From: Candidatus Kapaibacterium sp.
GTDB lineage: Bacteria; Bacteroidota; Ignavibacteria; Kapaibacteriales; UBA7675
Reading direction: 5' to 3'
NCBI GenBank assembly: GCA_028284775.1
Contig: JANQRB010000014.1
Span: 1 to 64,000, forward strand
DNA length: 64,000 bases
Below are positions 45,242-54,167 of this stretch, piece by piece. Below the pieces are notes generated by a model. The model did not search any database. It was given only the letters and a program-made list of their open reading frames with translations, and was not told the DNA's origin. The first letter of the stretch is position 1. Each line of letters opens with the position of its first letter. Position numbers and translations under genes: made by a program.

Positions 45242-47557
45242 ATGCTTAGACCTGCACTGCGGGCTCTGTTATTTGTGGGTATTATGTGCGGCCCACTGAA
45301 CACAGCGAGTTTTAGCGCCAAGGCCTCCGGCTCCTTCACAGCGGCAAGCAGCTCCAAGCTGGACGGTCAGCTTAAATCACTCGTTCACAAGGCAGCCGGA
45401 CAAAGTTTCGAGCAGGCGATTCGACATTTGTCTTCCCCTCTGCATCAGATAGAAAATGAGGGGCTGCTTTTACTGGTAGAGGGCGACCCCAACTCGATGA
45501 AGAGTCTTGTCGGAGAGGCAGGCGGAACGATTGGATCGCGAGCCGGAACGATCTTCACGGTTCGACTGCCCTTTGAGAGTCTGGCCCGTTTCAGCGCTTC
45601 GCCCGCGGTCCGGCGCGTCGAGCTGGCCCGCGAGCTTGTCTTTCACACTGATTCTTCGCTCGTGTTGAGCCGCGCCGACAAAGTCTTGAAAGGCGACGCA
45701 CCGCTGCCCCGGTCCCTGAGCGGCAAGGGCGTCATCATCGGCATTCTCGACTCGGGCATCGATTATCAGCACAAAGAATTTCGCGACCCGGACGATCCCG
45801 ATAAGAGCCGTATTCTGGCGATCTGGGATCAAAGTCTCGCCGGCGGCACAGCTCCGCAGGGTTTCAACTACGGCTCCAATTTCAGTCGTGAGCTGATCGA
45901 ACAGGCGCTCGCGAGCAATACCCCCGGTTTGGTGCCGCATACCGACGGCGAAGGACACGGAACGCATGTCGCCGGAATTGCCGCCGGCAACAGCGGCTAT
46001 GCACCCGGCGCGGACATAATCCTTTGCCGCCTCAATACTCTCACAACCGGCGCTGTCGACGCGGTGCGTTATGTAGCCGATATCGCGCGCGCCGAAGGAC
46101 GCCCATTCGTCATCAACGCCAGTTTCGGCCTTGTGATGGGCCCGCATGACGGCAGCGACCTGGCCTCGCGCGCGATCGATGCAATTCTGGCCGAAAAAGA
46201 GGGATCGGCAATGTGTGTCGCCGCCGGCAATGCCGGTTTGTCCGCACAGCACTGGGGTGGATTCGAACTCGAAGCGGATTCATCTTATATGTACTGTTTC
46301 GGGCAGGCTAATCCGCAATTCGCTTCCGATGTCGGTCAGTTTTTCACTCACATCGATTGGTATCTACGCATCCCCGAAGAACAGGCGGCATCGGTCTACT
46401 TTGCAGTGGCCTGTGACAGTGTCAGGCAGCGGCAGGGTTTCACCGTAACGTCTTCCGAGCAACATTCCATGACGGATTGGATCAGCGTCGCCGACATTAT
46501 CGAAGCAGCCGATCCGATAGAGATAACGCTTAATTACCGCAATGGGAAAGCGGCCGGACGAATCGGGATCACCATTGACGATGTCAATGCAGGCGTTGTC
46601 GGTGTCTTGCTGCGCATCGATGACTATGTCGGTACCACGTCGCCCCGTTTCGATGTGCTGGACATCTGGCGTATCCTGGCGCGGGGTGAGGGCAGTTTCC
46701 ATGCCTGGATGGATACGCAGACGGGCATTGGCGTCGACGAGCCAGCTCCCGGCACCGTTAATGATCGCTACGTTCTTCCCGATACGCGCTACAGTATCGC
46801 TACTTTTCCCGCCTGCGGGCAGAATATCATCGCGGTCGGCGCTTACAGCAACCGTTACAGCTTTCGGGATGCCTCCGGCAGCAGTCAAAGCCTGGGGAAT
46901 GTCTCTGTTACGCCGGGTCGCTGGATGCCATTCAGCAGCAGCGGACCAACCGCCGACGGCCGGCTAAAACCGGAAATCTGTGCGCCCGGCCAGAATGTCA
47001 TCGCCGCCTACAGCCGGCATGTGTCGAATAATCCCAGCCTGATCCCGACCGGCAACGAATTCGCGGCACAATCGGGCACCAGTATGGCGGCGCCAGCCGT
47101 CGCCGGCACGATCGCACTCTATCTGGAACGCTTTCCGAAGGCCCGCTACGACAAAATCTACGAGGCGATCACAGCAACTGCGCGGAGGAATGAATTCAGC
47201 GATGAATTCGGCGCGCTGCCAAACGAACGCTGGGGCTACGGCTTGCTCGATGCCTTTGCGATGCTCGGTTCGCCGACGGATATCGCGCCGCCATCGCCCC
47301 CTGGCCCCGTCACCGTTTATCCGAATCCTGCGTCGCAAACGCTTAGCATCAAATTTCGGCTGACAGCACCGGCTGAGGCGATCCTCAGGATTTATTCCGA
47401 ACTGGGCGTCGAAGTACGGCGTGTACAGCCGGGGCTGCTGCCCGCCGGCGAACACATGCAATCTTTCCATTTGGAAGGATTGGCAAGCGGAACGTATTTT
47501 TATCAGCTTTGGGCGGGCGACGAGCCGCAGATAGGCTCCTTCGCCATCCTTCGCTAA
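45242..47557 (+). CDS. Subtilisin-like serine protease with T9SS sorting domain
   Basis: Secreted S8 peptidase precursor of 771 residues. Signal peptide about 1-24; an inhibitor-like propeptide region (about 25-140) precedes the catalytic domain. The triad is complete: Asp in IIGILDSGIDYQHKEF, His in GEGHGTHVAGIAAG, Ser in QSGTSMAAPAVAGT; the oxyanion Asn is in CVAAGNAG. Between His and Ser lies a beta-rich insertion of about 200 residues. The C-terminal 80 residues are a type A T9SS domain (VYPNPASQTLSIKF, LRIYSELGVEV, LASGTYFYQLWAG). It should be exported through the outer membrane and act outside the cell. A following small barrel gene starts 21 bp on, so co-transcription is likely. The substrate is unknown. 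Confidence 0.94.
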   Translation: MLRPALRALLFVGIMCGPLNTASFSAKASGSFTAASSSKLDGQLKSLVHKAAGQSFEQAIRHLSSPLHQIENEGLLLLVEGDPNSMKSLVGEAGGTIGSRAGTIFTVRLPFESLARFSASPAVRRVELARELVFHTDSSLVLSRADKVLKGDAPLPRSLSGKGVIIGILDSGIDYQHKEFRDPDDPDKSRILAIWDQSLAGGTAPQGFNYGSNFSRELIEQALASNTPGLVPHTDGEGHGTHVAGIAAGNSGYAPGADIILCRLNTLTTGAVDAVRYVADIARAEGRPFVINASFGLVMGPHDGSDLASRAIDAILAEKEGSAMCVAAGNAGLSAQHWGGFELEADSSYMYCFGQANPQFASDVGQFFTHIDWYLRIPEEQAASVYFAVACDSVRQRQGFTVTSSEQHSMTDWISVADIIEAADPIEITLNYRNGKAAGRIGITIDDVNAGVVGVLLRIDDYVGTTSPRFDVLDIWRILARGEGSFHAWMDTQTGIGVDEPAPGTVNDRYVLPDTRYSIATFPACGQNIIAVGAYSNRYSFRDASGSSQSLGNVSVTPGRWMPFSSSGPTADGRLKPEICAPGQNVIAAYSRHVSNNPSLIPTGNEFAAQSGTSMAAPAVAGTIALYLERFPKARYDKIYEAITATARRNEFSDEFGALPNERWGYGLLDAFAMLGSPTDIAPPSPPGPVTVYPNPASQTLSIKFRLTAPAEAILRIYSELGVEVRRVQPGLLPAGEHMQSFHLEGLASGTYFYQLWAGDEPQIGSFAILR

Positions 47558-47578
47558 TAAAATTCGGACGGGGAACTT

Positions 47579-48034
47579 TTGCAAAAGCTCGTGAGCATGG
47601 TCTTGTTCGGTGTTTGCATAGTCGGTGGCAGCCTCTGGGCTCAGGATAAAGGATCAGGCCTCGGGCTGATTGTCGGCGAACCCACCGGAATCAGCGGCAA
47701 ATTCTGGAACGGCGCCACGACTGCATTCGACCTGGCGCTGGCCTGGTCCTTGCGTAATGACGATCGCGTGGTGATCCACGGCGATTATCTGTGGCACGAC
47801 TTCAGCCTGATCTCGATACGTCGCGGCAAGTTGCCGATCTATTATGGCATCGGCGCTGTCCTGGGTCTCAATGATGATGTAACGCTGGGTCTTCGTGTGC
47901 CGATCGGCATTACCTATCTGTTTCCCAAGGCGCCGGTGGATATCTTTTTTGAGCTTTCCCCCGGCTTGCGACTGGTGCCCGCAACGCGATTCCGGATCGG
48001 CGCGGCGCTTGGAGCACGCTACTATTGGGATTGA
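47579..48034 (+). CDS. Small outer-membrane barrel protein (DUF3996/BAPKO_0422-like)
   Basis: Exported protein of 151 residues: signal peptide about 1-22 (ending LWAQ), then a compact barrel with GLGLIVGEPTGISGKFWNG, the recurrent opening of this small-barrel group, followed by FDLALAWSL, VVIHGDYLWHDF, LPIYYGIGAVLGL, VPIGITYLF, VDIFFELSPGLRL and IGAALGARYYWD. The start is a TTG with GGGGA about 4 nt upstream. It lies 21 bp after the subtilase stop, so it is likely in the same transcript. The family is widespread and uncharacterised; the name match is by pattern only. Confidence 0.75.
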   Translation: MQKLVSMVLFGVCIVGGSLWAQDKGSGLGLIVGEPTGISGKFWNGATTAFDLALAWSLRNDDRVVIHGDYLWHDFSLISIRRGKLPIYYGIGAVLGLNDDVTLGLRVPIGITYLFPKAPVDIFFELSPGLRLVPATRFRIGAALGARYYWD

Positions 48035-48150
48035 GCCGAAATCGCGCGGAAGCCCGGACGGCCCGTGTTATGCTTCGCGGTGCTCTATACGGTCGTGAAT
48101 CCGTATATTGCGATCTCTACCCTGTTGACGGTTCATAGTGAGGTCGAACG

Positions 48151-48351
48151 ATGAGTAAGTCTCTTTACGTCAAAATGATCGCCGTTGCGCTTCCCTTGAT
48201 TGTGACCTTTTTCATTTTGTCGCGCGAGCAATTCAATCCGATTTACATCGGCGTGCTTATCATCATTTTTGGCGTCCTCATTATCGCGGGTATGGTCTTT
48301 CGCAAATCGGAATCGACTGCCGGCAGCGCCGAATCGAAGGAAGCCCGCTGA
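48151..48351 (+). CDS. Small two-helix membrane protein upstream of the CrtZ-like gene
   Basis: Protein of 66 residues with two transmembrane helices (about 7-23 and 31-49) and a charged C-terminal tail (KSESTAGSAESKEAR). No family is recognised. GAGGT lies upstream of the ATG, and only 6 bp separate its stop from the CrtZ-like start, so the two are very likely co-translated. It could be a partner subunit or a stabilising peptide for the hydroxylase; that is inference. Confidence 0.65.
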   Translation: MSKSLYVKMIAVALPLIVTFFILSREQFNPIYIGVLIIIFGVLIIAGMVFRKSESTAGSAESKEAR

Positions 48352-48357
48352 GCAATC

Positions 48358-48855
48358 ATGGAAGATTTCAGCGGGCCGACAATTCTGCTTTTCTGTTTTA
48401 TTGCGATGGAATTCTTTGCGTGGCTGATGCACCGCTTTGTGATGCATGGCTTTCTGTGGACCTTGCATCGCGACCATCACAATAAGACATCCGGCTTCTT
48501 TGAACGCAATGATCTTTTTCTCATCCTCTTCGCCGCGCCGGCGCTGCTGACCGGTCTGGCGGGATGGTACGCGGAGCTGCCGGAATTACTCTGGGCCTGT
48601 GCCGGACTGAGCCTCTACGGTACTGTGTATTTCTGGCTGCATGACATCGTCATCCACCGCCGATTGTTCCGAGGAGCCGCGCCCGGTAATCGCTACCTGC
48701 GTGCGCTGCGGCTGGCGCACCATGCCCATCATCGCCATCTCGGCCGCGACAATGGCGAATGCTTCGGTATGCTGCTGGTGCCCTGGAAATACTATCGCGA
48801 TGCCGGATCGAAAAGCACGCCGCCATCGTCACGCACCGGCGCAATCAATAATTAG
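48358..48855 (+). CDS. crtZ: Beta-carotene hydroxylase-like di-iron membrane protein (CrtZ family)
   Basis: Integral-membrane fatty-acid-hydroxylase-superfamily enzyme of 165 residues. The histidine clusters that bind two irons are all present: HRFVMH, HRDHH, HDIVIHR and HHAHHRH, in a helical hairpin layout with hydrophobic segments about 8-24, 53-70 and 78-98. CrtZ enzymes add 3-hydroxyl groups to beta-ionone rings of carotenoids, giving zeaxanthin. No other carotenoid gene (crtB, crtI, crtY) is nearby, so the substrate is inferred. It is coupled to the small membrane protein gene by a 6-bp gap. Confidence 0.88.
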   Translation: MEDFSGPTILLFCFIAMEFFAWLMHRFVMHGFLWTLHRDHHNKTSGFFERNDLFLILFAAPALLTGLAGWYAELPELLWACAGLSLYGTVYFWLHDIVIHRRLFRGAAPGNRYLRALRLAHHAHHRHLGRDNGECFGMLLVPWKYYRDAGSKSTPPSSRTGAINN

Positions 48856-48971
48856 AACGAATCGTTCGTTTGTAGGTCCTTACCCTACTGAATGGCAACC
48901 AGCGGAGCGGTGGCGTGTCACTGACTGCTATGTTGGCCTCACAAAAGTTCTACGAACTCAAAGTCCAAAGA

Positions 48972-51900
48972 ATGAAAGCCCTAACTGCTCCCGTTCGAAT
49001 TGCCGCGCTTGTGTATCTGCTACTCTTTGTTGTCTCCTGTTCCGATGGCGGTCGTCAATCGGCGACAGACGATTCGGCGCTCATCAGGGACAGTCTGCCG
49101 GGTGCCGCATTGTTTACGCTGCTCTCGCCGTCGTATACGGGTGTCCGTTTTCGCAACGAGCTGGTTGAGGACGCGGCCATCAATTACATCAGCTGCACCA
49201 ATTGCTACAATGGCGGCGGCGTTGCCGTAGGAGACATCAACGGCGATGATTTGCCCGATCTGTATTTCAGTGCCAATCAGCAGGCAAACCGGCTCTACCT
49301 CAATCAAGGTGATATGCACTTTAAAGATATCACAAAATCGGCGGGCGTCGATGGCAGCAATGGCTGGTCGACCGGCGTAACGATGGCCGATGTCAACGGC
49401 GACGGTTTGTTGGATATTTATGTCTGTCGGGCGCTGCAGTATGCACCCGAGCCGGAACGCGCTAACCTGCTCTATATTAACAACGGCGACCTGACCTTCA
49501 GCGAACGGGCAGCGGAATTCGGCCTGGATGACCGGGGCTTCTCAACCCACGCAACTTTTTTCGACTTCGATCGCGACAACGACCTCGACGTTTATATCGT
49601 CAACAGGCCCAACGGCAAGTTAATGGAAACCTATGATTGGGACCTGCGCATGGAAGCTGCGCAGGATCCTTTTATCCGCGATCAGCTCTATCGCAACGAA
49701 GGCAACGGCCGATTCACCAATATTTCCGAAGAAGCCGGCATATATAATTGCGCGTATGGTCTCAGCGCTACCGCCGGCGACTTAAACAACGACGGCTTTA
49801 TCGATCTGTTTGTCGCCAACGACTTTATCGAGCACGACTTCGTTTATATTAACAACGGCGACGGCAGTTTCACCGACCGTGTGCATGATATGATGAAGCA
49901 CATCAGCAACTTTTCCATGGGCGCAGATGTGGCGGACATCAATAACGATGGCTTTCTGGACATTTTTGTGCTCGACATGGTTGCCGAGGATCATTATCGC
50001 AACAAGGTTATGATGGGCGCGATGGACAGCAAGACATTTTACAGCAGCATCGGGCAAGGCTACCATCATCAGTATATGGCCAACATGCTACACCTGAATA
50101 ATGGCGACGGCAGCTTTGCCGAGATTTCCCAGCTTGCCGGCGTCGGCAAAACCGACTGGAGCTGGGCCGCCCTGCTGGCGGATTTCGACAACGACGGCTA
50201 CAGGGATTTGTTCGTCAGCAACGGCATCCTGCGCGATTCGCGGCATAACGACTACTTCCGCTCCGCAAAAAACAAATACAACAGTATGGGCGGCGGTTCG
50301 ATGCGCAATCATTTCGACCTGGTGCAGAATACGCCGCAAACACGACTCCGCAATTATATTTACCGCAACAACGGCGATCTGACCTTCAGCAACAAACAGG
50401 ACGACTGGGGCATGAACCCGCCGAGTTTTTCCAGCGGCGCAGCCTACGCCGACCTGGACGGCGACGGCGACCTGGATCTGGTTGTTAACAACCTGAACGA
50501 TACGGCCTTTGTTTACCGCAACAACAGCGTCGCAGGCGACAGGAACTTTCTGCGTTTTGCCCTTCAGGGGCCGGAGGGCAATCGACTGGGCCTCGGCGCT
50601 CGGGTAACGATTTATAAAGATCAGGCGCAGCAGACCGGCGAGCTGACACTCTCGCGCGGCTTTCTGTCATCTTCAGAGCCCGTCATTCATTTTGGGCTCG
50701 GCAACATGGCCAGCGTCGATCGGGCCGAAGTCGTCTGGCCGGACGGACGGCGGCAGACGCTGAAGGATCTCGCCGCCAATCAGACGGTCGTGGTGAAAGC
50801 GCAGGAAGCCGCGGCAAGCGAGGAAGCAAGCCAGGCCGGCAGCACGGAAAAGGCGGCGCCCCTCGTCAGTGAATTGCCGGATAAGCTCGGTATCGACTTT
50901 GTGCATGAGGAGCGTCCCTACGATGATTTTGCGACGGAAATCTTACTGCCGAATCGCTTTTCACAAAATGGGCCCGGCCTCGCTGTCGGCGATGTTAACG
51001 GCGATGGTCGCGACGATGTTTTCTTCTGCGCGGCAGCCGGCAGCGCAGCGCAGCTGTATCTGCAGAATGCGGATGGGCGTTTCCGGCGCACTGCGCAGGG
51101 GCCCTGGGAAGGTGACGCCGCTCAGGAGGATATGGCGGCCGTGTTTTTCGACAGCGATATGGATGGTGATCTCGATCTCTACGTCGTCAGCGGCAGCAAC
51201 GAGTTTGAGGCGGGCTCGGCGATGTTACAGGACCGGCTGTACCGCAACGACGGCCAGGGCAGCTTCAGCAAGACGCGGGACGCTCTACCGGAGCTCGTTA
51301 GCAGTGGCTCCTGCGTCGTGGCCGGCGATTACGACCGCGACGGCGATCTCGATCTTTTTGTCGGCGGTCGCGTGCTGCCGAATAAATATCCCTTTCCCGC
51401 CCCTTCGTATATCCTACGCAATGACGGCGGCAAGTTCAGCGACGCGACAGCGGAAGTGGCGCCGGAACTGCGTGAACCCGGCCTGGTAACGTCGGCGCTC
51501 TGGACCGATTTTGACAACGACGGGGCGCTCGACCTGATCGTGGTCGGCGAATGGATGCCTGTTTCGATTTTTCAGAACCGCGGCAACCGCCTGAAGCGCT
51601 TCAGCGGCGGCGACGCACTGGCGCTAAATACCGGCTGGTGGCACAGCATCGTCGGCGGCGACTTTGACAGAGACGGCGACATCGACTACGTTGTCGGCAA
51701 CCTGGGTAAGAACAGTAAATACAAAGCCTCCGCCGAGAAGCCGCTGCACGTCTACTGTCACGACTTTGACAAAAACGGGGTGCTGGATATCGTGCTCGCC
51801 TATCACAACTCCGGCGAATGCTATCCTGTACGCGGCCGCGAATGCACGTCCGAGCAGATGCCGCTCATTGCCCGTAAGTTCAAAACCTATCACGAATTCG

Positions 51901-52568
51901 CAAGCGCCAACGTTACTGAATTGTATGGCGAGAAAGCCTTGAATGACGCATTGAGCTATGAATCCCGCTACTTCAAAAGCGCCTATCTTGAAAACAAGGG
52001 CGGCCAGAAGTTTGTGTTTCATGCCCTGCCGACCATCGCACAGACCGCGCCGGTGTTCGGCATGTTGGCGCACGATATTGATTATGACGGCAATCTCGAC
52101 ATCATCATGGTGGGCAATTATTACGCGCCGGAAGTTGAGACAATTCGCTACGATGCCTTTACGGGTTTGATCCTGCGCGGCGACGGCCGAGGCGGCTTTT
52201 CGCCAATGCCATCCCGCAACAGCGGATTCAGCGTACCGGGCGATGCAAAAGGACTGGCCCTGCTCAGTGACGCCGCTTCGGGACAGGATATTATCATTGC
52301 CGCCATTAACAATGGCGCCCCGCAGGTATTTCGGAGCGCCCTCACTCAGCCCGCGCATCGTAACCTGCGCATCGGCCCCCTGGAAGTCGCCGCCGATGTC
52401 GTCTTTAAGGACGGACGGACTGTCCGCTGCGAATTTCCCTATGGCTCGGGTTACCTCTCGGGCAGCGCTCGCTTCCTGCGCCTGACGGAAGACGTGGACC
52501 GCGCAACCATTTACAGCTCGCGCGCCGCGCCGCGCAAGGTAAACTTCGAGCAACTCGCGCTGAATTGA
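48972..52568 (+). CDS. VCBS/FG-GAP repeat lipoprotein with ASPIC/UnbV domain
   Basis: Large surface lipoprotein of about 1198 residues; lipobox VVSC (Cys about 23). Two FG-GAP/VCBS propeller blocks carry calcium-loop-like motifs such as GDINGDDLPDLYFSANQ, DVNGDGLLDIYV and DFDNDGYRDLFVSNG, recurring throughout (about 70-530 and 650-1010). Between them an ASPIC/UnbV domain reads GLGARVTIYKD, GFLSSSEPVIHFGLG and VVWPDGRRQTL (about 550-620). Such proteins are frequent in Bacteroidota near polysaccharide-use loci, but none is adjacent here. The start is the ATG at 48972 with a weak ribosome site; a GTG at 48915 is in frame. Ligand binding or a cell-surface role is inferred. Confidence 0.88.
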   Translation: MKALTAPVRIAALVYLLLFVVSCSDGGRQSATDDSALIRDSLPGAALFTLLSPSYTGVRFRNELVEDAAINYISCTNCYNGGGVAVGDINGDDLPDLYFSANQQANRLYLNQGDMHFKDITKSAGVDGSNGWSTGVTMADVNGDGLLDIYVCRALQYAPEPERANLLYINNGDLTFSERAAEFGLDDRGFSTHATFFDFDRDNDLDVYIVNRPNGKLMETYDWDLRMEAAQDPFIRDQLYRNEGNGRFTNISEEAGIYNCAYGLSATAGDLNNDGFIDLFVANDFIEHDFVYINNGDGSFTDRVHDMMKHISNFSMGADVADINNDGFLDIFVLDMVAEDHYRNKVMMGAMDSKTFYSSIGQGYHHQYMANMLHLNNGDGSFAEISQLAGVGKTDWSWAALLADFDNDGYRDLFVSNGILRDSRHNDYFRSAKNKYNSMGGGSMRNHFDLVQNTPQTRLRNYIYRNNGDLTFSNKQDDWGMNPPSFSSGAAYADLDGDGDLDLVVNNLNDTAFVYRNNSVAGDRNFLRFALQGPEGNRLGLGARVTIYKDQAQQTGELTLSRGFLSSSEPVIHFGLGNMASVDRAEVVWPDGRRQTLKDLAANQTVVVKAQEAAASEEASQAGSTEKAAPLVSELPDKLGIDFVHEERPYDDFATEILLPNRFSQNGPGLAVGDVNGDGRDDVFFCAAAGSAAQLYLQNADGRFRRTAQGPWEGDAAQEDMAAVFFDSDMDGDLDLYVVSGSNEFEAGSAMLQDRLYRNDGQGSFSKTRDALPELVSSGSCVVAGDYDRDGDLDLFVGGRVLPNKYPFPAPSYILRNDGGKFSDATAEVAPELREPGLVTSALWTDFDNDGALDLIVVGEWMPVSIFQNRGNRLKRFSGGDALALNTGWWHSIVGGDFDRDGDIDYVVGNLGKNSKYKASAEKPLHVYCHDFDKNGVLDIVLAYHNSGECYPVRGRECTSEQMPLIARKFKTYHEFASANVTELYGEKALNDALSYESRYFKSAYLENKGGQKFVFHALPTIAQTAPVFGMLAHDIDYDGNLDIIMVGNYYAPEVETIRYDAFTGLILRGDGRGGFSPMPSRNSGFSVPGDAKGLALLSDAASGQDIIIAAINNGAPQVFRSALTQPAHRNLRIGPLEVAADVVFKDGRTVRCEFPYGSGYLSGSARFLRLTEDVDRATIYSSRAAPRKVNFEQLALN

Positions 52569-52582
52569 GAGCCGGCTGAAAC

Positions 52583-53506
52583 TCAGCGAGTATCGCGATA
52601 ATCCTGCATCGCCTGTCGTACATAGGCCTGGAACAAACGCAGCGCCTCCGTCGCGGGCGTCGCCTGGGCCGCAGCAAGCATTATCCGATTGATAAAGGGC
52701 GTAGAGGGTCCGGCAAGGACCCGCAGAATGCCTGCGCTCAACTCGGCTTCGATCAAATGCTCAGGTATTATTCCCAGGCCGATACCATTGATGACGGCCC
52801 GGATCATGCCGTAGACATTGTCAACCGTAAGAACAAGGTCGAGTTTTTCCGGCCGGCGCCCAAAGTGATGTTGAAACCACATTCGCGCTACCGGGGACTG
52901 CACCGTGTACGACACAAAAGATCGTTTTGTCAGACTTTCGTATTCCTGTTCCCGGGCTCCGTCGCCTGCCGCCGCCGCGCCGGACGCAACAAGCAAAAAA
53001 CGCTCCCGAAAGATGGGCTCCATCGGCAAGTCATAATGGGCGGCGAATTGATCGCCATTGTCGATGAAGGCCATGTCGAGCTGATGTGAGAGCAGATCGT
53101 CAAGCAGGCGCGGCGGCAGATCGTGCGTAATCCTGAATTGCACCAGCGGATAACGCCGCCGAAAGTCCGCTATCAGATTAACCAGGGTCGTAGTACCGAA
53201 AACCAGCGGTGCGCCGATCCTGATCACTCCTCGTGCTTCCTGTCGTTCGCGGTCGAGCTCTTCGAATGATGTTCGCAGTGCTGCGAGAACCGGCGCAACT
53301 TTTTTATAAAGCATTTCACCCTGCCTGGTGGGAATAATGCTGCGATGCCGGCGGACGAACAAGCTTGTCCCCAATTCGATTTCCAGCTTTTTCACCTGCT
53401 GGCTGACTGCCGAACGCGTGGTATGCAATTCATCGGCAGCCCGCTGGATACTGCGATGGCGATAGACAAGGCAAAAAACTCTCAGACGATTCAGGTCGGG
53501 CAGCAT
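52583..53506 (-). CDS. LysR-family transcriptional regulator
   Basis: Regulator of 307 residues, standard for the family. The N-terminal winged helix (about 1-65) has RLRVFCLVYRHRSIQRAADEL and SAVSQQVKKLEIELGTSLFVRR. The rest (about 90-295) is a periplasmic-binding-like effector domain. It converges on the VCBS gene (14-bp gap) and diverges from the Nudix-fold gene, whose start lies 107 bp away; LysR proteins often control their divergent neighbour, so that gene and the ones after it are the best candidate targets. No certain T-N11-A box was found in the gap. Confidence 0.92.
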   Translation of the reverse strand: MLPDLNRLRVFCLVYRHRSIQRAADELHTTRSAVSQQVKKLEIELGTSLFVRRHRSIIPTRQGEMLYKKVAPVLAALRTSFEELDRERQEARGVIRIGAPLVFGTTTLVNLIADFRRRYPLVQFRITHDLPPRLLDDLLSHQLDMAFIDNGDQFAAHYDLPMEPIFRERFLLVASGAAAAGDGAREQEYESLTKRSFVSYTVQSPVARMWFQHHFGRRPEKLDLVLTVDNVYGMIRAVINGIGLGIIPEHLIEAELSAGILRVLAGPSTPFINRIMLAAAQATPATEALRLFQAYVRQAMQDYRDTR

Positions 53507-53613
53507 TAATTTTTCTATCGCAATTGGTTAGAAGGTTTAATTCTGATTACTCAGGAAAAATACCTAAGATTAACGCAATTCCCTATCCGATCACGAAAAG
53601 AAAGACCAGATCG

Positions 53614-54078
53614 ATGCCAATACCCATCAGTTCCGACGTCGATGATCGACAGTGCAAGCTCGTAGCCACCGTCAGCGTTTTCAGCGACACGGAGGCTCTT
53701 CTCCTGCGATATGCCACGGAGCCCGACCGACAAGGCGGCTGGTTCGTGCCGAACGATTTGATCCCCTACGCCGAGCATCCCGATGAGGCGGCCGCGACAA
53801 TCTTGCTGGAGCACCTCGATCTGCGAGAGTCTCCCGCGCTGCATCATATCGAATCCTTCGTGGGCAACGACCGCTCATGGCACATGGTATTTCACTACCT
53901 GCTGCGCCTTGACCGGCGGCCGAGCCTTCTCCCGGGCGCGATGATCAAAGAAGCACGCTGGTTCCCATGGAATGCCTTACCCTCAGCTGCCGAGGTCGCT
54001 CATCATGGTTGGTCCTTGTCGATACTCGAAGCATGTCGCCATGAAGACGCCGCCGGCGCTCCGCTGAAGAGAATCTGA
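53614..54078 (+). CDS. Nudix-fold protein with degenerate Nudix box
   Basis: Protein of 154 residues aligning with Nudix hydrolases across GGWFVPNDLIPYAEHPDEAA and LLEHLDL. Compared with the consensus GX5EX7REUXEEXGU, the GG after Pro is ND, the RE is TI and the second EE is EH, so the metal-binding glutamates are mostly gone. It may bind rather than hydrolyse nucleotides, as some non-catalytic Nudix sensors do. The ATG at 53614 is preceded only by an A-rich AAAGA; an in-frame TTG at 53524 is less likely. It is divergent from a LysR gene and lies ahead of the bicupin and dipeptidase genes. Confidence 0.7.
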   Translation: MPIPISSDVDDRQCKLVATVSVFSDTEALLLRYATEPDRQGGWFVPNDLIPYAEHPDEAAATILLEHLDLRESPALHHIESFVGNDRSWHMVFHYLLRLDRRPSLLPGAMIKEARWFPWNALPSAAEVAHHGWSLSILEACRHEDAAGAPLKRI

Positions 54079-54167
54079 GCGCCTACTTGTTAAAGAGCGT
54101 CGCTGTTTCCATTATTTGCCTATTTTTGCGGCTTGCAATTGTTTGGGACGATTTGAGCCGGAGGGGC

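Noticed and set aside
53507..53613. Imperfect TTAAT...ATTAA symmetry as a LysR operator
   Set aside because: The arms need a bulge and do not give a clean T-N11-A site, so I could not support it as a feature.
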